Source of the DNA: Spirochaetia bacterium
GTDB taxonomy: Bacteria > Spirochaetota > Spirochaetia > PWKH01
Length of the DNA stretch: 41,011 nucleotides
Direction: 5' to 3'
Assembly: GCA_021736505.1 (NCBI GenBank)
Contig: JAIPFU010000003.1
Coordinates: forward strand, 1-41,011
Positions 1 through 8,069 of the stretch are shown piece after piece; position 1 is the first letter of the stretch, and each line of letters opens with the position of its first letter. The notes beneath the pieces were generated by a model. It searched no databases. It was not told the origin of the DNA and saw only the letters and a list, made by a program, of their open reading frames with translations. The position numbers and the translations under genes are program-made.

Positions 1-1609
1 AATCAAGCATGTAGAGTTCTGATTTTACCTCAGTTCCGCTCTTGATCCTTTTTTGAGCGGATTCGCGGATGGTATTGCGCATGTTGTCGATATGCTCTTC
101 ATACTCAATCGCCATGCGGAGTTCGCTGTCGTCAATATGTCTGTTCAGGCGGTCCTTGATGAAAGTAATGAAGGTCTGCACCAAATTATTGTAATCATAA
201 AGCTGATTGTGCGCTTCTTCATCAAGAAAAATATTATTGTTGTATTTCCTTTCGGTGAGCAGTATCAGATTGTAGCAGCTGTCCGCCACACTCTCCAGCT
301 CATTGACAATCCTGAGCATGCAGTTCAGGTTATCCGCACTGTTGGAAGTCAGACTCTCCTTCACCAGTTCTGACATGTAGTGGGTGAGTTCGACCTGCAT
401 CTGATCAGTATACTCTTCAATTTTTTTCAGCTCCTCCACCTCATTTCCCATATCCCGATCTGGAGATTCAAATACCTGTCTGAATCGGATAAACATATCC
501 TGGATGATAACCGCCATTTTGTGAATTTCGTCCTGCACCTTGAGGAGGTAGATTTCCGGGGTTTCCTGAAAAGCAGAGATATACGAATAGGTATATTTTG
601 ACCAGGGAGCAGCCGCTTTTTCTTCTCCGGGAACCAGTCGGATGACGAGTTTAGCAAAATTTTGGATGAACGGCAGGAAAATGATCGTATTAACAATATT
701 AAACACCGTATGGAACATAGCCAAATGTGTTGGCAGGAGATAAAAAGCTTCGGAAGTGTATACATCTCCGGGAACTATGAAGTTGACAAATTGCAGCAGC
801 GGATTAAGCAGAATCAGGACCCAGATGGTTCCGAGAACATTGAACAGAATATGTGCCCGGGATGCCCTTCGGGCATTCAGATTTGTCCCGATGGAAGCCA
901 GGTAAGCAGTTACGGTGGTACCGATATTCTGCCCAAGTACGATGGCCGCTGCAGCCTCATAGCCGAACCATCCCGCGTTTGCCATGGTTAATGTTATTGC
1001 CATGGAAGCCGAGGAAGACTGTACAACCACAGTCAGAAGGGTTCCAGCAAAAACAAATAGCGCCATAGTTCCCAGACCGGTACCGCTTAAATTTGCAAGA
1101 AACTTAAGAGCTTCAGGGTTTTGGCTGATGTCAGGGACTGAATCCTTCAGAAAGCCCAGACCGAGAAACAGTATACCGAAACCAATTAGGATTTCTCCCC
1201 AGTCGCTTTTTTTCAAGCTTTTTATGATGATGAAGGGGAAGCCGATGGCTACAGCCGGTATAGCCAGGGCTGTAACTTTAACCTTGAAGCCGAGAATTGC
1301 AACCATCCATCCAGTTACGGTGGTTCCAATATTGGCGCCCATGATAACCCCGATGGACTGTGCTAGGCTCATAAGGTTTGCATTGACAAAACTTACAACC
1401 ATAACAGTGGTAGCCGAGGATGATTGAATGATTGCAGTTATAGCAAATCCGGTGAACACCGCCGCGAATCTGTTTCCCGTCATAAAATTGAGGATGTTTT
1501 TCATTTTATGACCGGCGGCTTTCTGGATGCCTTCACTCATTATCTTCATTCCGAAAATAAAAAGCCCAAGGCTGCCGACTAGTTGAAATACACTGTTTAT
1601 AATATTCAT
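1..1609 (-). CDS. Na+/phosphate cotransporter (NptA/PNaS family) with PhoU-like tail, 3'-truncated by window edge
   Basis: Inner-membrane symporter predicted to take up inorganic phosphate with sodium. The frame is open from the ATG at 1609 to the left edge, giving about 536 residues with the end missing. It begins MNIINSVFQLVGSLGLFIFG and carries the two QSSSATT/QSSSAS inverted-repeat motifs of the Na/Pi cotransporter family, each followed by a GxNIGTTVT signature (ANIGTTVTGW and QNIGTTVTAY), with multiple hydrophobic segments. After about residue 330 it becomes a soluble helical region (EIHKMAVIIQDMF, VEELKKIEEYTDQMQ) typical of the PhoU-like domain fused to bacterial members. It is transcribed alone, away from any Pst genes in view. 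A promoter directly upstream leaves only a very short leader and no clear Shine-Dalgarno. Family assignment is firm; phosphate as substrate is inferred from the family. Confidence 0.9.
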   Translation of the reverse strand, partial: MNIINSVFQLVGSLGLFIFGMKIMSEGIQKAAGHKMKNILNFMTGNRFAAVFTGFAITAIIQSSSATTVMVVSFVNANLMSLAQSIGVIMGANIGTTVTGWMVAILGFKVKVTALAIPAVAIGFPFIIIKSLKKSDWGEILIGFGILFLGLGFLKDSVPDISQNPEALKFLANLSGTGLGTMALFVFAGTLLTVVVQSSSASMAITLTMANAGWFGYEAAAAIVLGQNIGTTVTAYLASIGTNLNARRASRAHILFNVLGTIWVLILLNPLLQFVNFIVPGDVYTSEAFYLLPTHLAMFHTVFNIVNTIIFLPFIQNFAKLVIRLVPGEEKAAAPWSKYTYSYISAFQETPEIYLLKVQDEIHKMAVIIQDMFIRFRQVFESPDRDMGNEVEELKKIEEYTDQMQVELTHYMSELVKESLTSNSADNLNCMLRIVNELESVADSCYNLILLTERKYNNNIFLDEEAHNQLYDYNNLVQTFITFIKDRLNRHIDDSELRMAIEYEEHIDNMRNTIRESAQKRIKSGTEVKSELYMLD

Positions 1610-1618
1610 AGCGACTGA

Positions 1619-1647
1619 ATGTTAGCAGTATGTTAGGATTGTGTAAA
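1619..1647 (-). promoter_or_regulatory. sigma70-like promoter of the Na/Pi cotransporter
   Basis: On the minus strand TTTACA (1642-1647) is separated by 17 nt from TAACAT (1619-1624), and the ATG follows 9 nt later. The predicted transcript would have a leader of only 2-3 nt. The flanking 1610-1728 stretch is AT-rich and holds no gene. Confidence 0.55.
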
Positions 1648-1728
1648 TATAGCTGTACATGTAAATAATATGTTTTTTATATTAAAAATTTGTTAAAAAA
1701 CAGTATTTCAAAGCGTAAAACAAGCTTT

Positions 1729-2577
1729 TCATGAGGGGTATTCACTTCCCAAAGTTTTCCTATGTATGATTATTCCCTGCAGAACCAGTGCTACGAAAGT
1801 GATCACATAGGGTACAGCAAGAAAAAGTGATGAAGGGAGTTCCGAAATACCCTGCAGGATATTTGATCCGTATTCAGCCAAGGCGAATATGGCTGCGGCA
1901 ACGGCAATCCCCCTTGGATTCTTTCTTCCAAGATAGATTGCAGCTAGGGCAATCCATCCCCGCCCGGCAGAAATATGGGGAACATATGCCTCCAGGTTCA
2001 GAACAAGCAGAGATCCTGCGACGCCTCCGGCAAGTCCTGACACAGCCAAGGCAATCAGCCTGATATGCATTGGATTCATACCCCGGATTTCGGAGACATC
2101 AGCATTGTATCCTACAGAGCGGATTCGCAGTCCAAGAGGAGTTTTTTCCAGCAGGTACCAGAGAATCGCTATGAAAATTAACGCCGCGTAATAGGGCAGC
2201 GGTAGTCCGAACAATGATGGGGGAGATGCAAAGTCTGCAGAATGAAGCACTCCGCTGGTGCCGTAGATTTGGGATGATAGAACGGAGACTAAACCGGGGA
2301 TAAGCAGATTCATTCCCAAGCCTCCCACGAAAATGTTCCCCTTAAATCTCAACAGGGGGTATGCAAACAGCACAGCCAGGACTAAGCCTGTAAGTCCTGC
2401 AGCAAAAAATCCAATGAGGGATGAAGCAGTACTCGAAGCCGCGATGTATGCCGTAAATGCTCCCGCCAGAATCAGGGCTTCCAAAGCAATATTCAGGACC
2501 CCTGCCAGATCTGAGTAGAGACCGCCCATGGCGGCGGTGAGAACCGGGATCATGTAGATCAAGACGGCCGTTATCAT
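1729..2577 (-). CDS. rfuD: Riboflavin ABC transporter permease RfuD-type
   Basis: Integral membrane permease of the branched-chain/ribose/nucleoside permease superfamily (BPD_transp_2), 282 residues with about eight hydrophobic segments. The GLYSDLAGVLNIALEALIL stretch near the N-terminus is the typical motif of the second permease in BmpA-linked systems (YufQ/NupQ type). Its start overlaps the end of the preceding permease by 4 nt (ATGA), so the two are translationally coupled. It is the last gene of a four-gene operon that opens with an FMN aptamer, so the substrate is most likely riboflavin rather than a nucleoside. The symbol follows RfuABCD of Treponema pallidum; the C/D order is by position. 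No convincing terminator was seen downstream. Confidence 0.85.
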   Translation of the reverse strand: MITAVLIYMIPVLTAAMGGLYSDLAGVLNIALEALILAGAFTAYIAASSTASSLIGFFAAGLTGLVLAVLFAYPLLRFKGNIFVGGLGMNLLIPGLVSVLSSQIYGTSGVLHSADFASPPSLFGLPLPYYAALIFIAILWYLLEKTPLGLRIRSVGYNADVSEIRGMNPMHIRLIALAVSGLAGGVAGSLLVLNLEAYVPHISAGRGWIALAAIYLGRKNPRGIAVAAAIFALAEYGSNILQGISELPSSLFLAVPYVITFVALVLQGIIIHRKTLGSEYPS

Positions 2578-3587
2578 GCAAGCCCCCTTTTGCCTGTGGA
2601 GAGTTTCAGGGTAACCAGTACGAGGATTGTTCCCTTGATGATGAGCCCGAGATCGTAGGTAATGGAAGATCCGGCCATGGATGCTTCAATACCACTGTCT
2701 ATGAAGGCAATTAAGAATGCAGAAAAGACAGTGTAGATAGGAGAGATACCGGCAACAAGGGCAACTGTGATTCCGTCCCAGCCCAAACCCGATGTAAAAC
2801 CCTGAATTCCCTGATGATGAATTCCGAGGACCGCTAAAGCACCGGTGAGGCCGTAAAGTCCGCCGCTTATGGACATGGATAAAATAGTTTGTTTTTTAGC
2901 AGAGATCCCCCCGTACTCAGCACAGGAGGGGTTTGCCCCGAAGAGCCGTATCTTGTAGCCCGCGATGGAGTGAAACATCCAGAACTGTCCGGCTGCGGCG
3001 ATCCCCAAAGCCAGGAAAATGCTGCTGGTCAGGGCAGAAGAAGCTGTAATTTCACTTAGCCAGTATTCCTGCGGGATAAGCGGTGTTGCTATGAGGAAAC
3101 TGCTTGGATCCCGGAGGGGGGAGGCAATCAGAAAATCAAAGATGTAGACCAGGCCGCCGGAGAGGAGAAAGGATGATATGAGTTCATGGATGGAAAAGTA
3201 GTGTTTCAGTATTCCGGATACAGCAGCAATGGCGGATCCTAGAATCATTGCCGTTATCAATATGATGAGGATGCCCAGAATCCCCGGCATCCGGGGCATA
3301 TACAGGGATAGTACTACCGCGGCAGCAGCTCCGCCGTAAACTTGTCCTTCACCACCTAAATTGAAAAGTCCTCCTCGGAAAGCAATGGCGACTCCTGTTC
3401 CGGCTGTCATGAGCAAAGCGGCCTTTGCCGTGATTGAGCCGATACTGTAGGAGGAATTGAAGGGTCCGAGAAAAAAGCTGGAAAGCATGGAAATCGGATC
3501 CCGAAGATCGAAGAGTATAAGCAGGATCATGGTGATAAAAAGTGCCGCAACGGCAATTATGATGGTATTTCTTGCGGATCCTTTCAT
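2574..3587 (-). CDS. rfuC: Riboflavin ABC transporter permease RfuC-type
   Basis: Permease of 337 residues, with an N-terminal membrane segment (about residues 7-27) and then eight or more hydrophobic helices. The segment FRGGLFNLGGEGQVYGGAAAA is the hallmark of the larger permease of BmpA-type systems (YufP/NupP), and GLGWDGITVALVAGISPIYT near the C-terminus is also characteristic. The start overlaps the ATPase gene by 4 nt and the end overlaps the next permease by 4 nt, so three genes are coupled. Specificity for riboflavin is inferred from the upstream FMN riboswitch; from protein sequence alone a nucleoside permease would be the default call. Confidence 0.86.
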   Translation of the reverse strand: MKGSARNTIIIAVAALFITMILLILFDLRDPISMLSSFFLGPFNSSYSIGSITAKAALLMTAGTGVAIAFRGGLFNLGGEGQVYGGAAAAVVLSLYMPRMPGILGILIILITAMILGSAIAAVSGILKHYFSIHELISSFLLSGGLVYIFDFLIASPLRDPSSFLIATPLIPQEYWLSEITASSALTSSIFLALGIAAAGQFWMFHSIAGYKIRLFGANPSCAEYGGISAKKQTILSMSISGGLYGLTGALAVLGIHHQGIQGFTSGLGWDGITVALVAGISPIYTVFSAFLIAFIDSGIEASMAGSSITYDLGLIIKGTILVLVTLKLSTGKRGLA

Positions 3588-5233
3588 GATGGTGTCCCTG
3601 CCTCCCCGCGCAGAATGGCATTGCCGATATACTCTTTTGTGATATTCCTGTTTTCCACCACGGAAATGATCCTTCCGCGATAGAAAAGAGCTATGGTATC
3701 AGCATAGGTCAGGGCTATATCGCTTTCTGAAGTTATCAGCAGGATTCCGCAGCCGTGGTACTTTGCATGCTCCAGGGAGTGAAACACATACTGCTGCGTC
3801 ATAATATCCAGTCCCCAGGAGACTTCACTGGCAATAAGAAGTTCGGGCTTGAGTTCCAGCTCACGGGCGACAATAAGTTTTTGGATATTCCCTCCGGAGA
3901 GAGTGAACATGGAATCATGCACATCCGCTTTTATAGAGAACTGAGTGATGAGATTCTGCACGAAGGCCTCAGCTTTTTTCTTGCTTATGAATCCTTTTGC
4001 TAGGTGGGAATTCAGGTAGTTCAGATGGTGCAGTATCCCATTTTCCAGAACCGTAGTGCTTCCGGAGACACCGGAGGTCAAGCGGTCGGAAGGGATATAT
4101 CCCACATTATTTCTGCGCAGCTCCTTCAGATTGGGCGGGGAAGTATCCTTAGTAAGGATAAAGCCTCCCAGCTTTATAGTTCCGGATCTCAGCCTCGGCG
4201 GTGTGTCGTGGAAGGGTTTGTACTGGGTAAGGAGATGTTCCAGTGTGATAATGCCCTGTTCTTTTATGCCGAGGCAAGCCGTAATTTCGCCGGCGCGTAC
4301 TTTCAAGGAAATGTCGTGAAGACTTGCGGGATGCTTAGGATTATTTGTCGAGACTTCGACCATTTCCAGACGGAAGGGACGCTCTTTCTGGAAATTAGTC
4401 ATCTGCAGAGTACTCTTTGAAAGACCTCCTGCTGCTTTTTTTTCGGCTGATACAGTTTCTGAATCGCCAAAATCCGCTTCGTCAGCATCAACATCCTCAA
4501 ATCCCATCATCATCGTGGTGATGCTGCGGGTGCTCAGTTCCGAGGGCTTGAAAGTACCTAAGGAGTGCCCGCGCTGCATGATACTTATATCATCGGAAAT
4601 ATTCAGTGCTGTTTCCATATTGTGTGTTACAACCACTACGGTCTTTCCGTTTCTGACAAGATCCCTGACGATATCGGTGAATTTTCTTGAGGGATTTCCG
4701 GAGAAAAGGGCGTGGGGTTCATCAAAGATGATGATATCAGCTCCGCGGTAGAGGAGGGCCAGCAGAGAAGCTGTCTGTATGCCGTTACCGTCAAGGGTCG
4801 AAGCCTTGCTTTGAAGCGGACAGGAAATGTGGTATATACTGCTTAGTTCAGCGATCTTTTTCCGAATTTTTTTATAGGGTATGGGCTGGAGCGGGCTGGT
4901 TTTTTCTGCGCCGAGGATAATGTTCTGCAGAACCGTCAGTTCTGGGATGATATTTGTCTGCTGGTGAACCATTCCTATGCCGAAACCTAAGGCAGTATGG
5001 GGTGTTTCCAAGGAGATTTCCTTGCCCCTAAAGTAGATTTTTCCTGAATCCGGGGTTTGGGATCCGGAAAGGATTCTCATTAATGTTGATTTTCCCGCAC
5101 CGTTCTCCCCCACTATAGTATGGACGCTCCCGGGGGAGAAGGATATGGAGACAGAATCACAGGCTGTGATGTTGTTGGAGAGATATGACTTTGTTATGTC
5201 CCGTCCCTCCAGGACGGCTGGAGAATGTGCCAT
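3584..5233 (-). CDS. rfuB: Riboflavin ABC transporter ATPase (two ABC domains, one degenerate site), RfuB-type
   Basis: Fused double ATP-binding subunit of about 549 residues, YufO/RbsA-like. ABC domain 1 has an intact Walker A GENGAGKST (about residues 42-50) and Walker B IIIFDEP, but its signature is degraded to LDGNGIQ (147-153). Domain 2 has an eroded Walker A (GIKEQG, about 322-327) and Walker B (SEVSWGLD), yet a good signature LSGGNIQK (445-452). One complete composite nucleotide site (Walker A/B of domain 1 with signature of domain 2) is therefore kept and the other is lost. I chose the ATG at 5233 because AGGAGG lies just upstream; an in-frame ATG at 5263 has no ribosome site. It lies 72 nt after rfuA and overlaps rfuC by 4 nt. 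Confidence 0.88.
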   Translation of the reverse strand: MAHSPAVLEGRDITKSYLSNNITACDSVSISFSPGSVHTIVGENGAGKSTLMRILSGSQTPDSGKIYFRGKEISLETPHTALGFGIGMVHQQTNIIPELTVLQNIILGAEKTSPLQPIPYKKIRKKIAELSSIYHISCPLQSKASTLDGNGIQTASLLALLYRGADIIIFDEPHALFSGNPSRKFTDIVRDLVRNGKTVVVVTHNMETALNISDDISIMQRGHSLGTFKPSELSTRSITTMMMGFEDVDADEADFGDSETVSAEKKAAGGLSKSTLQMTNFQKERPFRLEMVEVSTNNPKHPASLHDISLKVRAGEITACLGIKEQGIITLEHLLTQYKPFHDTPPRLRSGTIKLGGFILTKDTSPPNLKELRRNNVGYIPSDRLTSGVSGSTTVLENGILHHLNYLNSHLAKGFISKKKAEAFVQNLITQFSIKADVHDSMFTLSGGNIQKLIVARELELKPELLIASEVSWGLDIMTQQYVFHSLEHAKYHGCGILLITSESDIALTYADTIALFYRGRIISVVENRNITKEYIGNAILRGEAGTPS

Positions 5234-5305
5234 TCTGCCTCCTAAATCCATGGGCTGATGCATTTTTCAGATGCTTTTCCGCAGCTGCATTTTTAAAAGA
5301 ATGCT

Positions 5306-6376
5306 TTATTTCATACCATCAATAGCATTCTGCAGTTTTTGACGGATTGTCTCCGGAACGTGTTCTGCATAGAGAGGATTATCATCAATGAATGTAATCC
5401 ATTTCCCCTCTATTCCCGCTGTTTCAGCAGTTCCGAAGGGCAGATTTCCTTCCACGGCCAATTTGATTTTTTCATAGGCCGCCTTGTCCTGTCGGATTGT
5501 CGTGGAGCCGATGACATGCCCCGGGGCTAAATCGTAGCCGTCGGAATCGTACCAAAGGGTATAGGCCTTTAACTCTTTTACTACCTTCAGAACACCCTGG
5601 TTAGCTCCTCCGGAAATGGGAAGCAGCACATCCGCTCCGTCTTTGATCATTTCCCGGGCTAATTCACTGCTTTTTGAGGCATCAAACCAGTTGCCGACAA
5701 CACGGAAATCAACTGATATACTGCCCGCCGCAGCTTCGGCTCCGTCGGTATAGCCGGGGAGTATGGACTGGTTCATATCCGGGTACTCCTGGCCTGCTAT
5801 GAGTCCGATCTTTTTTTCATCATTTGCGTATTCCATGGAGCTGCTGGTTACCAATCCGGCAAGATAACCTGCAATGTAAGCTTGCTGATATTGATTGTAG
5901 CGCAGGGTGTAGATATTAGGATTTCCGGAAAGCTCACCATCGAATATGAGAAATTTCTGTTTCGGGAAGCGCTCAGAAATCTTGCTGCAGATCTCCGGCA
6001 TGGCAGGATTTGAAGTTACAATCAGATTGTGCTTTCCCGCCGCGGCAATTGATGAGAGCTTTGCTTGCCATTCTCCCTGGTTGAAGCCGCCTTCGATGAT
6101 ATTTACATCTACATGCGGATAATCCGCGGCAGCCTTTTTTGCCCCTTCTGCCAGCATCTCATAAATAGGACTTCCCGCTGTGACTCCTGGGATGAAAACA
6201 GCAATGTTGTAGGCTTCGTTCATTGCTTTTTTGTCTTCAGGCTGCTGTGTCTCTTCCGGTTGTCCTGCCGCAGAAAGAAAAGCGGAGGATAGCAGGAGCA
6301 GCAGGCACACCGCCGCAGCACGCTTTACCGCTTTTCTCACACCGGAAAATAAGTTTTTCTGATCAATTTTTTCCAT
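5306..6376 (-). CDS. rfuA: BMP-family substrate-binding protein of the riboflavin transporter, RfuA-type
   Basis: Periplasmic binding protein of the BmpA/PnrA (Bmp) family, about 356 residues. A basic N-terminus is followed by the hydrophobic stretch AVCLLLLLSSAFLSAAG, a signal peptide. No cysteine sits at the cleavage site, so it looks like a signal peptidase I substrate rather than a lipoprotein, unlike the lipidated T. pallidum RfuA. Family features include VFIPGVTAGSPIYEMLAEGAK after the signal, the GGFNQGEW segment and KIGLIAGQEYPDMNQSILPG. The ATG at 6376 is preceded by AGGAGG at good spacing; the frame stays open upstream to 6496 but without a ribosome site. It is the first gene after an FMN aptamer, with a leader of about 390 nt, hence the riboflavin assignment. 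Confidence 0.88.
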   Translation of the reverse strand: MEKIDQKNLFSGVRKAVKRAAAVCLLLLLSSAFLSAAGQPEETQQPEDKKAMNEAYNIAVFIPGVTAGSPIYEMLAEGAKKAAADYPHVDVNIIEGGFNQGEWQAKLSSIAAAGKHNLIVTSNPAMPEICSKISERFPKQKFLIFDGELSGNPNIYTLRYNQYQQAYIAGYLAGLVTSSSMEYANDEKKIGLIAGQEYPDMNQSILPGYTDGAEAAAGSISVDFRVVGNWFDASKSSELAREMIKDGADVLLPISGGANQGVLKVVKELKAYTLWYDSDGYDLAPGHVIGSTTIRQDKAAYEKIKLAVEGNLPFGTAETAGIEGKWITFIDDNPLYAEHVPETIRQKLQNAIDGMK

Positions 6377-6451
6377 AAGAACCTCCTGTTCGATTACAGG
6401 CAGCGGGATTGATTGTTCTTCAAGATTATTCCAGGTACGAATTCCATACCG

Positions 6452-6467
6452 GCACAAAGCTTTGTGC
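6452..6467. repeat. 16-bp perfect palindrome GCACAAAGCTTTGTGC in the rfuA leader
   Basis: The perfect palindrome GCACAAAGCTTTGTGC lies between the FMN aptamer and the rfuA start. The same word GGCACAAAGCTT recurs at 27667-27678 (minus) and 29914-29931 (plus), always in non-coding DNA inside an operon. It could be a protein-binding site or an RNA hairpin; the function is unknown. Confidence 0.5.
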
Positions 6468-6606
6468 TGCTGAATACGGATAATAGAATTTCTCAAGAAA
6501 CATGTATCCCCACGTGCCCTGATTAATTATGCACGGGTTTACCGCGCATTTTCGAAAGGTTCCGGGAGGTTTTTTGTCATGTAAAGTAAAGGAAGATCGG
6601 TGTGCC

Positions 6607-6623
6607 GGGATTTAAAAAATCCC
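6607..6623 (-). promoter_or_regulatory. Short hairpin downstream of the FMN aptamer, possible part of the expression platform
   Basis: GGGATTT and AAATCCC (7-bp stem, 3-nt loop) form a stem about 30 nt downstream of the aptamer on the minus strand. It is not followed by a U-tract, so it is not a standard intrinsic terminator. It may be an antiterminator or part of a longer switch; the exact mechanism is not visible. Confidence 0.3.
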
Positions 6624-6653
6624 TGGTTCTCCCTATAGACTTAAGATATGACG

Positions 6654-6769
6654 TTCTTCTCCCATCCAGACTTGCACTGTCGGTAACGGAATTTCACCGT
6701 TTCCCCCTCATAATGAGGTTTGCGGACTGTAACCGCCGGTCGGGAATAATCCCTCCCTTGAAGAAACCT
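6654..6769 (-). promoter_or_regulatory. FMN riboswitch (RFN element)
   Basis: Read on the minus strand, this segment contains the conserved RFN blocks in order: TTCTTCAAGGGAGGGATT, TTCCCGACCGGCGGTTACAG, GTCCGC, then GGTGAAATTCCG, TACCGACAGT, GTCTGGATGGGAGAAGAA. The P1 strands TTCTTC (6760-6765) and GAAGAA (6654-6659) pair. The first internal hairpin lacks the usual GTGAAA and has an AT-rich loop instead, but the core blocks match the family closely. It lies between a strong promoter and rfuABCD. FMN binding is expected to lower expression of the riboflavin importer. Confidence 0.95.
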
Positions 6770-6775
6770 GATTAC

Positions 6776-6804
6776 ATCATACTGAAGCGTAAATTGAATG
6801 TCAA
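6776..6804 (-). promoter_or_regulatory. Promoter of the rfu operon
   Basis: TTGACA (6799-6804) and TATGAT (6776-6781) on the minus strand, with a 17-nt spacer. The predicted start near 6769 is just ahead of the first aptamer strand, so the riboswitch would be at the very 5' end of the transcript. Confidence 0.75.
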
Positions 6805-6878
6805 TAAACTGAAGCATAAATCTCTTTTGGAACTAAGCGGTTTTTTTTACTTTCATTCCCAAACGAAGCGAGAGGAGC

Positions 6879-6993
6879 GGAAGCATTAAGATGCTTCCAT
6901 TTCCGAGCGAGTGTCGGGAACGCAAGGAGAAATACTCCGCCCCTTAGGGCGGCAAAGGAGGCGAAGCCTCCTGGACCTAGGGCTTGCCCTGGG
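6879..6993. repeat. Cluster of consecutive short hairpins between the rfu promoter and pelE
   Basis: Perfect or near-perfect stem-loops follow one another: GGAAGCAT/ATGCTTCC (6879-6898, 4-nt loop), a bulged TTCCGA/TCGGGAA (about 6901-6920), CCGCCC/GGGCGG (6937-6952), GGAGGC/GCCTCC (6957-6971) and CCTAGGG/CCCTGGG (6976-6993). None is followed by a T-run and the flanking genes diverge, so they are not ordinary terminators. The stretch fills most of the gap between the rfu promoter and pelE. It could be a structured leader RNA of the pel transcript or a dispersed repeat element; I do not recognise a known riboswitch class. Confidence 0.6.
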
Positions 6994-7061
6994 CTATTAA
7001 TACCTTTCATTCTACGATGATATATATTATAGTGAAGAAAGATGCAGTTAAGAGGAATTGA

Positions 7062-8069
7062 TTGAATAAAAAAAGTACGATTAAAAGAGTTTTTACAGTG
7101 TCCCTAGTTTCCCTGCTGGATACAGCGTTGGTACCTTTATATTTTGTTATGGGGCGCCCTTCTTTCTTCCCACTGCTCCTGCTTCACGGCATTTTCTTTA
7201 TTCTGCTCATTATCCTACGGGGGAAATCTGAAGAGAAAGAGCTGGAGGTGTCTCCCCTAATATTGCTCATAATACCTGGATTCGGTAGTCTTTTCTTCGG
7301 AATCTCCTACATAGTACTGGCCTATGGAAGCTTCAAATATGGCGGAAAATTCGTACACTCATTGAAAAAGGACACTGAAGAATTTGAAGAACTAAAATAT
7401 TCCGATATTAACACTTTGAAAAGAATTATGAGCCTTTCCGGTATACTTGACTATGCCTCCGTTGAAGAGAAGAAACGTACAATCATCAATATGGTCTCAG
7501 AGAACCTTAATGTACATTTAGGGATACTGAAAAAGGGACTGCATGATGCTGATCCAGAGGTGGTTCATTATACGGCTTCAACGCTGAACTATCTGGAAAC
7601 GCGATATGAGAAAGAGATAATCCAGACAAAACGATTATATAATAAAGAAAAAACGAAACAGCTGGCAGAGAAACTTGTGAAACTCTATGAAAACTACATG
7701 AATTCCGGCTTGATCGATCAGGATATCCTTCCCGTCTACCGCAGAAAATTGATTGCAGATATTGAATTTATGCGCAAAAATATTTCTGGTGTGTTCTACA
7801 TAAATTCCAGATTAGTTAACGCATATATCGAGGAAGGGCTGCTGGATCAGGCCGAAACCGTTCTCAATGAAATGCAGAGTTCCTTTCCCCAGGAGGGTAT
7901 GCTGCAGGTCATGTGGATGAAGTACTATTTCTACCGGCGGAATCTGCATCGGGTTACTGAGATAGCAGAACAGATTGATGAACTTGATTATCAGCTGCCC
8001 TATGAGTATTCACGAATGGTGAGTTTTTGGAGCGGCAGGCTTGAGAAGCTGACAGGGAGCATGGCATGA
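7062..8069 (+). CDS. pelE: PelE-like membrane protein of the Pel exopolysaccharide system
   Basis: 335-residue protein with three hydrophobic segments in the first 90 residues (about 10-30, 35-52, 65-88), then a soluble all-helical region whose C-terminal third reads like tetratricopeptide repeats (VNAYIEEGLLDQAETVLNEM; WMKYYFYRRNLHRVTEIAEQ). Size and architecture match PelE, the TPR membrane protein that pairs with PelD in the inner-membrane Pel synthase complex. The identification rests mainly on position: it overlaps the PelF gene by 4 nt (ATGA), and PelG follows. The start is a TTG with AGAGGA six nt upstream; an ATG at 7042 runs into a stop at once. Sequence identity to known PelE is probably low. 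Confidence 0.7.
   Translation: MNKKSTIKRVFTVSLVSLLDTALVPLYFVMGRPSFFPLLLLHGIFFILLIILRGKSEEKELEVSPLILLIIPGFGSLFFGISYIVLAYGSFKYGGKFVHSLKKDTEEFEELKYSDINTLKRIMSLSGILDYASVEEKKRTIINMVSENLNVHLGILKKGLHDADPEVVHYTASTLNYLETRYEKEIIQTKRLYNKEKTKQLAEKLVKLYENYMNSGLIDQDILPVYRRKLIADIEFMRKNISGVFYINSRLVNAYIEEGLLDQAETVLNEMQSSFPQEGMLQVMWMKYYFYRRNLHRVTEIAEQIDELDYQLPYEYSRMVSFWSGRLEKLTGSMA

Noticed and set aside
427..1427. ORFs on both strands within the Na/Pi cotransporter region.
   Set aside because: Shadows of the open minus-strand frame, which has clear family motifs throughout.
6377..6496. N-terminal extension of rfuA by 40 codons to an ATG at 6496.
   Set aside because: It would bury the signal peptide, contains the palindrome, and has no ribosome site. 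The ATG at 6376 has AGGAGG.
6879..6993. c-di-GMP-I riboswitch upstream of pelE.
   Set aside because: Some words are similar, but the ordered GEMM core and its tetraloop/receptor are not present; kept only as an unexplained structured region.
6801..7010. 69-codon minus-strand ORF across the hairpin cluster.
   Set aside because: Its sequence is dictated by inverted repeats and overlaps the rfu promoter; no ribosome site. The hairpins themselves are the signal.
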